In this document: one piece after another, positions 1 through 12,100 of the stretch
Position numbering within the stretch: position 1 is the first letter of the stretch
Layout: each line of letters starts with the position of its first letter
Origin: Pirellulaceae bacterium
Lineage (GTDB): Bacteria > Planctomycetota > Planctomycetia > Pirellulales > Pirellulaceae
Assembly: GCA_028281725.1 (NCBI GenBank)
Contig: JANQJJ010000456.1
Location: forward strand, 1 to 32,576
Reading direction: 5' to 3'
DNA: 32,576 nucleotides
Notes under the pieces: generated by a model
Databases searched by the model: none
What the model was told of the DNA's origin: nothing
Seen by the model: the letters and a program-made list of their open reading frames with translations, nothing else
Program-made: the position numbers and the translations under genes

Positions 1-1
1 G

Positions 2-174
2 CTTCGTGGGCACATTGTGTACTTTGGTCGACGTGATCGTGCCATTGCATTCTTCGAGCCCATCACACCAGCCGATGCCATCTCTGCCGACAGCGATGCT
101 GAATGGCTGACTGATGTCATCGTCAAGGCAGACGCCATTGGCAAAGCCGAAGATTTTGCTGAATACTCTCTCAG
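2..174 (+). CDS. Upstream segment of giant gene 1 in another frame (partial)
   Basis: Frame +2 is open from the window edge to base 334 and has coding-like codons (many GNN codons) over its first ~165 bases. The frame of the giant gene is closed by a TGA at 160-162. One missing base near 165 would join the two frames and read ...DFAEILSQ directly into NDDYFSEDS. That motif also occurs in the paralogue at 17550, inside a PPC-type domain. The residues further upstream resemble the paralogue only weakly, so this segment may carry more than one error or be foreign to the gene. The segment is either the real upstream part of gene 1 behind a frameshift, or a low-quality contig end. I do not know which. 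Confidence 0.4.
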
Positions 175-3100
175 AACGACGACTACTTTAGCGAAGATTC
201 GCTCGTCAGGCAGTCGCTCACGTCGGGAGTCTATTACCTGGGTGTTAGCGCCAGCGGCAATGACGAATACAACGGGTCTCTTCCGAACACGGGCTTTGGA
301 GGCCAGTCGCAGGGGGACTACGAGTTGCGGGTAACGTTCCGTGCTCAGGTGGATACCACCGATACCATTCAAGACATTGACGGGCCGGCGGTCGGAGATG
401 TTTCGGTCGGCTTTGATGGCGACGGTGACGGTAGCGCTGGCGGAACGCATGACTTCTGGTTTCAAACGCGTCCGCTGGATCGCTCCATTAGCTTTAATGC
501 GGGGGCCTCGGCGGCGCTTGAGGGGCGAGTGGTTTCGATCGTTGGGGGCAATGGCGTTGTTCGAGATTTCGAGTTCAGCAGCGATGGTTTCATCGGTGCG
601 GGACGCGTCCGAATTCCCTATACGAACGCCAGTACGGCTGGTGACTTGGCCAACGCCCTATCGGCCGCGATTAACTCTCGTCCCGAACTGGGCGTTAGCG
701 CCTCGGCGAACGGCGTGCAGCTCGTCATCCAGGGCGAGCGCCTGATCAATATTGACCCCCAGCTGACTTTGATTGATGTCAACGGTAAGACCATCTTCGT
801 CGACAAGTCTGCCGGACCCAACGCAGACGGTAGTCTGGCGAATCCTTTCAACAACATTTCGGCTGTCGGCGTCCCGAACGCATTCGCAGCCGCGCATCCC
901 GGTGACATTGTTCGCATTGTGGGTAATGGTGGCGCCGATGGCGATCTGTCGACTATCGATGACAATTTTGCTTACGAAATCGGCATCGGCCTGCTGCCTG
1001 GTTCGATTCTCTCAGACGGTGCCTCGATGGACGTCCCCTTAGGGGTGACGACCATGGTAGACGCGGGAGCCATATTCAAGTTGCGGCAAGCTCGCATTGG
1101 TGTCGGTAGTTCGAATCTAAACATCGATCGCTCAGGATCTTCGCTGCAGGTACTCGGTGCGCCGCTGCTGTTGGATGTTGAGGGTAACGCCGTGAGGCAA
1201 CCTGACGGAGCGATTGCCCCAGGTAACGTATTCTTCACTTCCTGGCTGGATGAAGCCACTGGGCTGGATACGTACGCGCCGCTTACGACGCCGGCGCCCG
1301 GCGATTGGGGGGGAATCTCATTCAGACGGGATGTCGATGCGGCCGCCGGACGAAACGATCTGGAAGATGAGGGAATCTTCCTGCGGTACGTGAACCACGC
1401 GGACATCCGGTATGGCGGTGGTACCGTGCTGGTGGATTCGATTCAGCAGACCGTCAATCCCATTCAAATGCTTAACACGCGTCCGACCGTCACTGACAAT
1501 GTGATTCGTTTCGGTTCCGATGCCGCCATGAGTGCTCTTCCGAATAGTTTTGAAGAGACCAATTTCCACGAGCCCCGTTTTCAGCGGAGTGGGGCGTTCA
1601 CGAGCGACTATGATCGCGTCGGTCCCGACATCCGCCGCAACACGTTGACGAACAATTCTCTCAATGGATTGTTCATTCGGGTGGAAACCCCCGCCGACGG
1701 GGCCACGCAGCCGTTGACCGTGCCGGGGCGCCTGGACGACACGGATATCGTGCACTTGATCACGGAGAATCTGTTTGTTCAGGGAAGTCCGGGTGGCGCG
1801 ATTTTGGACAGCACGGTACCTCCGGCGGAGTTGATTTCGACCGGGCCGAGCGTGGGAGGTGTCCTGCTGCCAGGTACCTACAACTACAAAGTGACGTTTG
1901 TCGATCGAAATGGATACGAGAGCATTCCGTCGAATCCGTCTGCGAGTATCAATCTTCAGGCGAACCAAACGGCGATTTCCATTGCTGGTCTACCTGGAGC
2001 GACTGGGGATTTCATCAGCCGCCGGTTGTATCGAAGCAATGGATCGGGTTCCGGGCCTTATGAACTGGTGGCCACGCTGGACAGGTCGACTTCGACCTTT
2101 CTGGATGTAGGTAGCTCCCTGGGGGGCACGCTCGATCGGGATCGAGCCGATGTCACCAACGTTTCTGCCGCTGCGCTGACGACCGGAACGCTGGCTGCCG
2201 GTACGTACAATTATCGAATCGTGATGTTAGACGCTGGCGGTCGTGAGGGGGTGGCTTCCAACGCGACAGTTGACGTCACGGTCGCCGCTGGCGGTGCCGT
2301 CCAGCTGGGGCAATTGCCGTCTACTCTCGCCGGTTATGTGGGCCGCCGCATTTATCGCAGTGCCAACGATGGTACCGCACCTTATGTATTGGTCGGCGAG
2401 CTGTTGGACAGCAATTCGATTGGAATCAATTCCTTCCTGGATGACGGTTCTACCTTGGGAGGGACCCTGGCGGCTGAGAATTTTGGAGTCAAGCGTCCGC
2501 GAATCAACGCTTCGCTGGTGATCGACCCAGGCAATGTGATCAAGCTCGAAGGCTCGCGTATCGAGGCGACTTTCGGTGCCAATGTTATCGCTGAGGGCAT
2601 CGATGGCCTGCCGATTGTCTTCACCAGCAAGCAGGATGATACGGTTGGTGCCGGCGGTACTTTCGATACCAACAACAATTCGAACGACACGTCGCCGGTA
2701 CCGCGTGATTGGGGCGGTATCTACGCTGGCCCCACGTCCAGGCTCAGCGTGGATCATGCACGTTTCGCATACGGAGGTGGTGTTACCAAGATTGATGGTA
2801 CGTTCCGAGCCTTCAACACGATCGAGATTCAGCAGGCGGACGTCCGAATTGCGAATTCGCTTTTTGAAAACAACGCCGATGGCTTTGGCGGCCAGGGGCC
2901 GGGAACTCGGTTTGGTCGTTTGAGCAACGCGCAATCGACGATTTTTGTTCGTGGCAGTCAGCCAACCATCATCGGTAATACGTTCCGTGACAATGCGGGA
3001 AGCACTATCGAGATTGATGTCAACAGCATGGTCGACGATGTCATCGGAGATGGGGGGCGACAAACGGGACCTGCCGACCGCAATGAGGAGTACTTGGCGA

Positions 3101-6100
3101 ACCGTGGTCCTCTGATTCGTGACAACCGGCTGGCCGGTAATGAAATCAACGGTCTCGAAATTCGGGCCGGCGAGTTCCTGACAACGGCCAGCGTCTGGGA
3201 TGACACGGATATCGTGCATGTCGTAACCGATGAAATTTTTGTCGGCAACGTCCAGCACGAGGGGGGGCTCCGACTGCAAAGTGCGCCCAGCGAGTCGCTC
3301 GTGGTCAAGTTTGATGGATATGGTTCGAATTTCAATCGGAACATGGGTGCGGGTCTGACTGCCAATGGTCAGCTGTCGACCGGTACCGGACGCGTCGGTG
3401 GAACGATTCACGTGCTCGGCCAGCCAGGTTTCCCAGTGATTCTGACCAGCCTGCGGGATGATACCGTCGGTGCCGGGCTCCAGCCTGATGGACGTCCGCA
3501 AACCGACACCAACAACGATGGCATCGGTTCGATACCTCAGGCTGCCGATTGGCGTGGTTTGCTGCTCGACCAGTACTCGAATGATCGCAATGTTTCGATT
3601 GAGTTGGAAACGGAGGACGTCAACGCGGCCGCTCCGGGACCCAATAGCACACCGCTGACGGCTCAAGTGTTAGGTGACTTGGCTAGTGATCCGTCCGCCA
3701 GCAACGAGAATCTGCGATTGGGCTTCAATGTCGAAGGAGTGCTGAGTCAGAGTGAAGATATTGACGTTTACAGCTTCACTGCCGAAGCCGGAACTGAAGT
3801 CTGGTTGGACGTTGACTACACCAAAAATAACTTGGACTTGGTGCTTGAGTTGCTCGATGCCAACGGTTCGCTATTGGCACGTAGTGATAACAGCACGCAG
3901 GAAACCATCGATCCGTCCTTGATTGTGGTCTCCAGTCTGATTGATCGCAGTAGCGTCAACCCGCTGCCTTCGCGGACCGTCAATGTCCGTACGACGAGTA
4001 GTGGTTTGGTTAAAGAAGATGGTACGACCAATCCACTCGATCCAGGACTTCGCGTGCGTTTACCCGGTTCGGCCGGTAGTCGCAGTACGTTCTACTTCCG
4101 AATTCGCAGCGCCAGCTTGAATCCGAATAACTTCCAGGCGGGCCTGAGTTCGGGTTCCTATCAGGTCCAGGTGAGACAGCGTGAGGCCCAGGAATGGGCA
4201 GGTTCCACAGTGAACTTCGCCGATATTCGTTACGCGACCAACGGTGTGCATCTTCGCGGTCTGCCCGGTTCGTCGCCATTGATCGGCGAGGCGGCCGAGG
4301 ATGAAGACGTCAGGTCGGGACAAATCTTTGCGAACAATAGTACGGCCGTGGGTGACGGTCGGATCGACAATTTTCGCTTTGGGTCGGATCAGGCGGTGAT
4401 TGGAAATCGTCCGCAATACATTGGGAATATCCTGGATACCGATAAGGGGGCCATTAGTGTCGCCGGTAACTTGAGCAATTCCCGGGACGTTGATTTCTAC
4501 CGACTCGACATCAGGCAGGAAGATATCGTCGGCTCTCTGTTCGGTGGCCATGCTTCGGTCGTATTCGACATGGACTACGCCGATGGTCTGACTCGGCCTG
4601 ACACGTCGATCAATATTTTCCGTGAAGAGTTCTCGCCGCGGTTTGGCACTCAGTATCGACTGGTTTATTCCGGTGACTCGAGCAACATTGCCGAAGACCA
4701 GCCTCGACCACTTTCGGTTACCGACATGGAGGATCTGTCTCGCGGATCGGCGGGTACCCGGGACGCCTACATTGGCCCGGTCGCTCTTGCGGAAGGCACG
4801 TACTTGGTCGGTGTTTCCTCGGCCGGCTTTCAGCCTCGCGCGAAGACTCTCAATCCGTTCGACGTGACCCCGATCAACTCGATTCGCCGGATTGTGGACG
4901 AGAATTTCGGTACCGGCGGCGCTTCGACCGCGGAGCCTCCTGTTGTGCAGAATTTCCTGCCGCGGACCGACGTGGGTGCCGGTGGTGAACTGGTCTCGGC
5001 AACGTTCGACCTGGGGGCCTACTCTGCCGCTGACATACCGGCTATCTATCTGGACTATACGCACGGTGTTGGCAACTTCGAAATTTTCGTTCGCGATTCC
5101 AGCGGTGCGGAAACACTGGTCGCCACTAGCAATATCAATCCGAACGTTCTTAGCTTACAGACGGGCAGGAACGCCTTGAAGATTCCTTTGGTCGATATTG
5201 CTCGGCCATACGACTTCTCGGGACAAAATGGACTGAGTCTGGTTTTCCGCAGTGCGGACCCCAGCACCAATATGAACAATGTCATTATTGGTTTCGCCGA
5301 GCGTGGTGAGCAGGTTGGCTCTGGGAATGAGCAAATCCTGTTGGGCTTTACGACGATGGGGGCGTTGCAGATTGACCCCACTCGCCAGTTCTCGCTGCAA
5401 TCTTATGACGCGTTTTTCGATGAGCCGTCCGTCGCTTTCGATTACGAGATATTTAATGGAAACGTGGATGTTTTTGTCATAGACCAGTTCGGGACTCAAA
5501 CGAGAGTTGCGACCTCGACAGCCAACGGGGCGGGGCCCAACGAGGTGATACTCGTAGGGGGCGGGCCGCAGACCGCGGTTGTCGATATGACGCAGTGGGC
5601 CAACCAGCCGGGTCTCACGGTTGAGTTCAGAACGCGCAATGACAATCCGACCAACGTGGTCGTTCAAGATGTGCATATTCAACTCGGCGACGGATCGCGC
5701 GTGTTCTCCGATGAACCGAATTCGACTTATGCTCCAGTACCCGTGTCGTCGAACACGATCGTCACCGGGCAGTATCAGCTGGAAGTCCGAATGGGCGACG
5801 AGTTCTTCCAGTCGAATTCGTTTGGGGCTCCTACCCTGACGCGATCGTTCGACACCAACGATCGCTTTGCCGAGCAACTCAGCATCGTGGCCCCGGAGGG
5901 AGCCGACATCACCGCAGGGGATACGTTTGAGATCTCCGATGGTGGCAGTGCGATTGTCTTTGAGTTTACCGTCAGCGGCGCCGTCGGTTTGGGGAACATT
6001 CCCGTTCGTTACACGTCGACCGACCCGGACTACGTGGTCGCTCGTGCTATCCGCGACGCGATCAACAATCCTAACATTCAGTCGCGGCTGCGCGTGCGAG

Positions 6101-9100
6101 CGGCGACTTCCAGCGGAGTGGCAGCTGGAACCGAGGGAAGCGATCCACGCCTCAATCTGTTTGGCAATGCAAGCGTTCGCACACTCAGTGCAGCCAACGT
6201 GGCTGGTGAGCTTGAAGTAATTGCTCATGAGGGGGCTGGTGACAAAAATATCACTAGGGACCAAGGGCAGGTCCTCATTCAAAACAGCTTTGTTCGCGAA
6301 TCTCGCGACTATGGTATCTGGAGTGAGGTTGCCGGACGAATGCAAGATCCGCGCGATAACCTCAGCTTTTTTGATCGGCGCATCCTGCAAGATCGGCCAG
6401 CTTTGGCAGGAACTCAGGCGGTCCGAAATCTGCCGACTGCTAATGACAGTGTCTCCGGAGGCTTGTTACCTGGTCTGGTGATTCAGAACAATGTGCTCGA
6501 AGAAGGTGGACTTGGCGGAGTGCAAATCCAAGGTGAAAGTCCCATTTGGATGATCACTCCGTCCTTCCTACCTGTAACCGACGACGATCCGACGACATCG
6601 GCCAACGGTACGCACTTTGGGTTCTTCTTGGATGACGGTGATCGACTCATCATGGATTCGGATCGCACGCGGCTGAATTTCGAATTTGAGGATATCGCCG
6701 GCGGTGGGACGGGCGGCCCTGTTTTCGGAAGCGGCCAGGTGGAGGGTAATGGAGTCAGGGCGGACTCGGTGCCGGTCTACTACCGTGAAGATGGTGGCCA
6801 GTTCTACCATCGGATCAATGCTCCTAATCGGACGCCTTTCGGTACGACTGGTTGGGAAACGATGCACGCGCTGCGAGATGCCGTGCTGGGAAGCATTTTT
6901 GTAACGAACGGGACGACGCAGCAGGTCAAGGCAACCATCTCGGAGAGCCTGTTAGGACCTGATCCCGATGCGCCGGCTGACTCAACCATAAATTTTTTCG
7001 GTTATCCGGAGTACTTCAACCGTCCCGCGTTGTACTTGGAGGGTATCAACAACATCCAGTTCCTCAACACCCGCGGTGGCGGCAATCCGTTTGAGATCCA
7101 ACTGGTCGATCTGGGTGAAAGCCCTCAGGCGCACGCGCGCCTGGTCAATAACACGATTATCGGCAAGGATGGACGGGCGAGTTTCAATGGCGAGTCGCCG
7201 TCACTGGAGACGAACGATACGATTCAAACCGCCGTGCAAACCTGGCAGGGTACGTCCCACAATCCGCTTAGCTACGATGCCACGGGCGTGATTGGTGATC
7301 CCGTAACGGGCTCGCCGGCTCAAGATGTCGACATCTATCAGTTCAAGCTGGGCGTCGGTGAGCGAGCCATGATTGACATTGACTCGACGAGCGGGTTGGA
7401 CTCGGTGATCCAGATCTTCGATAGTCGTGGAATTCTCCAGCCTTTCCAGGATGCGTCTGGCTTGGAGGTGCTGCTCAGTGATAACGCGGCAGCGCCGGGC
7501 GAAACTGTCGGTCTGGACCCATACGTCGATTTTACGGCTACGGCTCCGGGTGTGTACTTTGCCGCGGTTAGCTCTGTCGGCAATACGACTTTCGATCCAC
7601 TTTCGTTTGCTAGCCGGCAAGAGGGGACGACGACGGGTGCCTACTCGATATCGCTGAGCGTTCGTCACTTGCAGGACTTCGTCATCACGGCCCAAGACGC
7701 CTCCGCCTACAACGATGGCGATACGTTTACGATCTATGGTGTGCCGGATATCGGCTCGACCGGTTCCAGTGGTCGAACGTTTGAGTTTACTTTTGGTATC
7801 GGTGCCTCGGTTCAGCCGGGTAACATTCCGATCAATATCGACCCGGATTGGCGTTTTCCTGACGTTGCCCGGGCAATCGCCAAGGCAATCAATGAAGGGG
7901 ACGCGGGGCAGCCTGTACTGCGGAACGAACAGAATCTGGATAACGGTCGTTTCGGAGAGGCCAGCCCGCTGCCGCCGGTTACAGCGCGTGCTTTGGGTGG
8001 ATTGGCAGGTGTCATCGACGCGGACCTGAACGATATCGTGGGGGATCGCGCCAATTTCCTCAATACGTTCGCAGATTCCTTCACGTTGACCGATGAGCTT
8101 GGATTCAACCAGCTAAGCGACCGCGAAGTGGAGCGTCTGTTAAACGGCCCATTCCGCGAGATCAATCAGGGGCTGGAGCTGTTTACGCGTCGATTTGACG
8201 GCATCTTGATTACCACGACGACCAGCGTCAATGGAGGTCGACCTACGACGATCACTACGTCCATGGGCAACTTGGGCATTGGCCATGATCGTGATTCCAC
8301 CAACCCGTTGTCTGAGACATCGATTGGTGATGGAACGAGCGAGAAGTATGTGACGGTCAAGAATGCGGCCTACATCGACGGGAACGGATCGATTTTGGTG
8401 GACCCGGATGAGAACGCGAACAACAACCTCGATCAGCTACTGCCTGAAACAGGTATTTTGGCGACGCGCGGGGCCAGTCCGAGCATTCTCAACAACGTCT
8501 TCTTCAATCTGCAGACGCCGGTGATCAACGAGGAATCGCGGCGATTCCCGCTCACGGGCGGTCCTGCCCCTTATGGTACCGACAATCCTAACGCGGTGCT
8601 CAAGCCGGGTGAGGTCGTGGTTGGTGGCTCCGTCTTCCAGTACGAGGAGCCGGCCATTGCGCGAATGCGGTTTGGAACGGGAATCGAGCAGACTCCGACC
8701 AACGTTCCCAATACGGCGTTGGACTTGAATTTCGAAATTGCCGACGGTGTTGATCTATTCGTCAACGCCCAAGCAGGAATCTACTTGCCATCGCCAAATT
8801 CGCCATTGATCGACAGCAGCGTGGACACGCTGCCGGAACGAGCGAACTTGGCTACGGTCAAGTCGGCGGTGGGCATTTCTGTGTCGCCGATCGTCGCTCC
8901 GGACTATGACCTGGTCGGACAACTCCGCGTGGACGATCCTGACGTGGCTCCGCCCAGTGGTCAGGGACAGAACGTATTCAAGGACCGAGGTGCGCTGGAT
9001 CGCGCAGACTTCGAAGGTCCGGCTGCAATCCTGCTCGATCCCATCGACAACGATTCAGGCGGCAGCGATCAAGACAACGCCGTTTCGGTGGTTCAGCTGG

Positions 9101-12100
9101 AAGGGGGGGTTTATCCGGAATTCCGTATTCAGCTGGCCGATGGAAACGAGCCGTCGAATCCGTTCCGAGGGTTCGGCATTGATGATAACACCGTAGTGAA
9201 CTCGGTGATCGAGGATCGAAGGCTAACCGGTTCGGCTGTCGTTGTTTTCGAAAACGGCCGGCTCCTACGAGAGGGGATTGATTACACCTTCGCTTACAAC
9301 GCGACTCGCGATGAGATCGTCCTGACACCGCTGGCCGGCGTATGGAAGAATGACCGAGTCTACGAGATTTCCATCAACAACAAGGACCGTTTTGCGATCC
9401 TGGCACCCGCCGGCGATCAGGTCGCTGACGGCGACACGTTTACGATTGCCGACAGCAACGATGGCTTCGTAGTTTACGAATTTGACAGTGGCTATCGCAT
9501 TCAGGTACCTCAGGGACTTGCACTGAACATTCCTCTCGCGGGAGGCTCGTTCGGAGGTATCGCCGATGGCGACCGCTTCTCGATCATTGATGGTGGACAG
9601 ACGACGACGTTTGAATTCGATCGCAATGGCAACATCCTCAGCGGTAACATCGCGATTGCGTTTGAGCAGGGAGCGACTCAGGCTGAGATCGCCGACGCGG
9701 TCATGGCAGCGCTTCAGTCGTCGGGACTGTCGTTGGTTCCTCGCAGGCTTTCAGACGGCCAGATCTTTATTGGTGCCGAGTCGGGTGTTCGCTTGGACAC
9801 CACCTTCACCGCCATCGATCAGCCATCGACGACGCTGGCGCTGAAGATTCCAGACCTTGGCCCGCGGCCAGGTGGTATCACGGAAGGCCAGACCTTTACG
9901 ATCAGCGATGGTCGCCGCACCGTAACGTTCGAATACGATTTGGACGGCAGCGTGGCGGCAGGAAACCAGGCGATCGATTTCTCGGGAACCAGCACCGCTG
10001 AAGAGCTGGCGACCGTGACCCAGCAGGCGCTGGCCGGCAGCGTCCTGAGCATCAGTCCAACGATTGTGGCCAGCGAGCTGGTGCATATCGGCCTGAGCCC
10101 CAACGGCACGGCGAACGTTGGCAGTTCGCAACTGGCTTTGCTGGGTGTGGCGCGGACGTTGTCCGATGGTGAGACGTTCACTGTCAGCGGCAATGCGTCG
10201 ACAGCCACGTTTGAGTTCACCACGGATGGTTCGGCTGCTCCAGGCAATGTGCCGATCGCGATCGCATTGTCCGACACGCAAGATCAGATCGCCGATCGCA
10301 TCGCTGCGGCGATTACCAATGCCGGACTTGGCTTGATTCCCAACAGTGTCGGTGACGGGAACATTGCAGTTGGCGGTTCGGTAGACGATCGGGTCGATCT
10401 TTCGGGCGCTCCGGCACTGGCGCTGTTTGGTACGCCGGGTGTGCAAAGTAATTCGCGGCTGCAGGTGTTTGGTCCCCTGCTGTTGCAGGTGCCCGTGCGG
10501 GGTGCCAGCGATGTGGTGGATAATAGTACGTTTTCTATTACGGCCGGTGGGCAAACGGTCGTTTTTGAATTCGACTCAGACTTTAGCGGCCCTTCGCAAA
10601 CCGGAAATGTCGTCGTTCGGTTTAACACCTTGAGCACGGCCAATGACATAGCCAATGAGCTGGTTCTGGCCATTGCCAGTTCCGGTCTGGCAGTGACTCC
10701 GGTCAACGCTGGCGGCGGACAAGTTGGATTGGGCCAGATCGACGTCAATCAGGTCAACTTGGGAACCAGCGGTCTCACGGCATCGCGTGGTGTGGTTAGC
10801 GACGGAGAGACGTTCACGATCAGCAATGGCACGGACACGGTCGTGTTCGAGTTCGAGAACGTCGACTTTGGCAACGGGTTCGCCGTTGGAAACAGCGCGA
10901 TCCTCTTCAGTTCCTCTACCAGTACGCCGGAGTCGGTTGTGGCCAGTATGAAGGCCGAGATCGAGGATTCGGGCTTGGGGCTCACGGCGACCGTGCTGCC
11001 GGGCGGAGTGCTCGAGTTGAACGATACACCGCGATTCGTCATCGACACGCGGGGCGCACCGACGCTGTTGCGTTCGGGCGTTCCCGGCGGAGCGAATGCC
11101 GTGTTCTTCGTACAGGATTCCAGCTTCGATGGCGAGAAGATGAAGCGGGCGATCGTAGACGCGATCAACCGCACCAACGACACGAACTTGATCGCGGCCA
11201 ATCGTGGCGCGAACACGTTCTTCGTTGAGAATGCGACATCGATTAGCTCTGAAATCGATAGTTTCTTCATCCGCGGTGTAGCGGATTTGGCAGGCAATCT
11301 GCTCAAGCCGAGTCGCATTAACAATGAGACGGCCTTCACCATCCTCATGCCTGGCGTTACGCTCGACTACGGCGATGCACCGGATCCGTTTTCGACTACG
11401 AGTGGTCGGTATCCGACCACGCACATCAACGACGGCGCGCGGCACGTCGTGGGGGACAGCGCGTTGTTGGGTGCCTCCATTGATGCCGACAGCGACGGGC
11501 AACCCACACCCGGTGCCGATGGCGATTCAGACGACGGAGTTGTATTCGGTACCAACCTGAATACGTCTGCCACTTTCAATCGCAACATTTTCACGTCGAT
11601 TGACGTGACACTTTCGAGTCCGGGTTTCGTCGATGGCTGGATTGACTTCAATGCCGATGGTGACTGGGATGATCCAGGCGAACAGATTTTCCAGTCGGAG
11701 GAATTCACCGCTGGCAACCTTACTCGGACATTCCAGGTAACGGTTCCTGCCACGGCACCTGTTCCAACCGGTTCGACTACCTCGTATGCTCGCTTCCGTT
11801 CGAGCACTACCGGTGGGCTGGTTCCCTCCGGCCTGGCAGTTGATGGTGAAGTCGAAGACTACGTAGTGATCATCGAGCCCGGCACGCCGCCGACGGCCGT
11901 CGACGATACCTATTCGTTTAACGAGGATTCATCGCTCACCACGACAGATCCGACTGGTACCGCGACGCCTAACTTCTCGATCGATGACGGTGTGATTGCC
12001 AATGATACCGACCCGGAAGGTGGAACGCTGTTGGCCGATCTCATCCAAGGGCCCAGCAACGCCGCGAATTTCAACTGGAACTCGGACGGTACGTTCACGT

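Noticed and set aside
325-327. TTG as the start codon of giant gene 1
   Set aside because: The conserved PPC text begins at least 50 codons earlier in the same frame (NDDYFSEDS at 175), so this TTG is internal.
2227-3666. Long minus-strand open frame (479 codons) and others antisense to gene 1, such as 4060-5064
   Set aside because: They lie opposite a single strongly supported frame with recognised domains, their translations are Arg-rich and without motifs, and no start signals stand out. They arise from codon bias of the Asp/Gly/Thr-rich sense frame.
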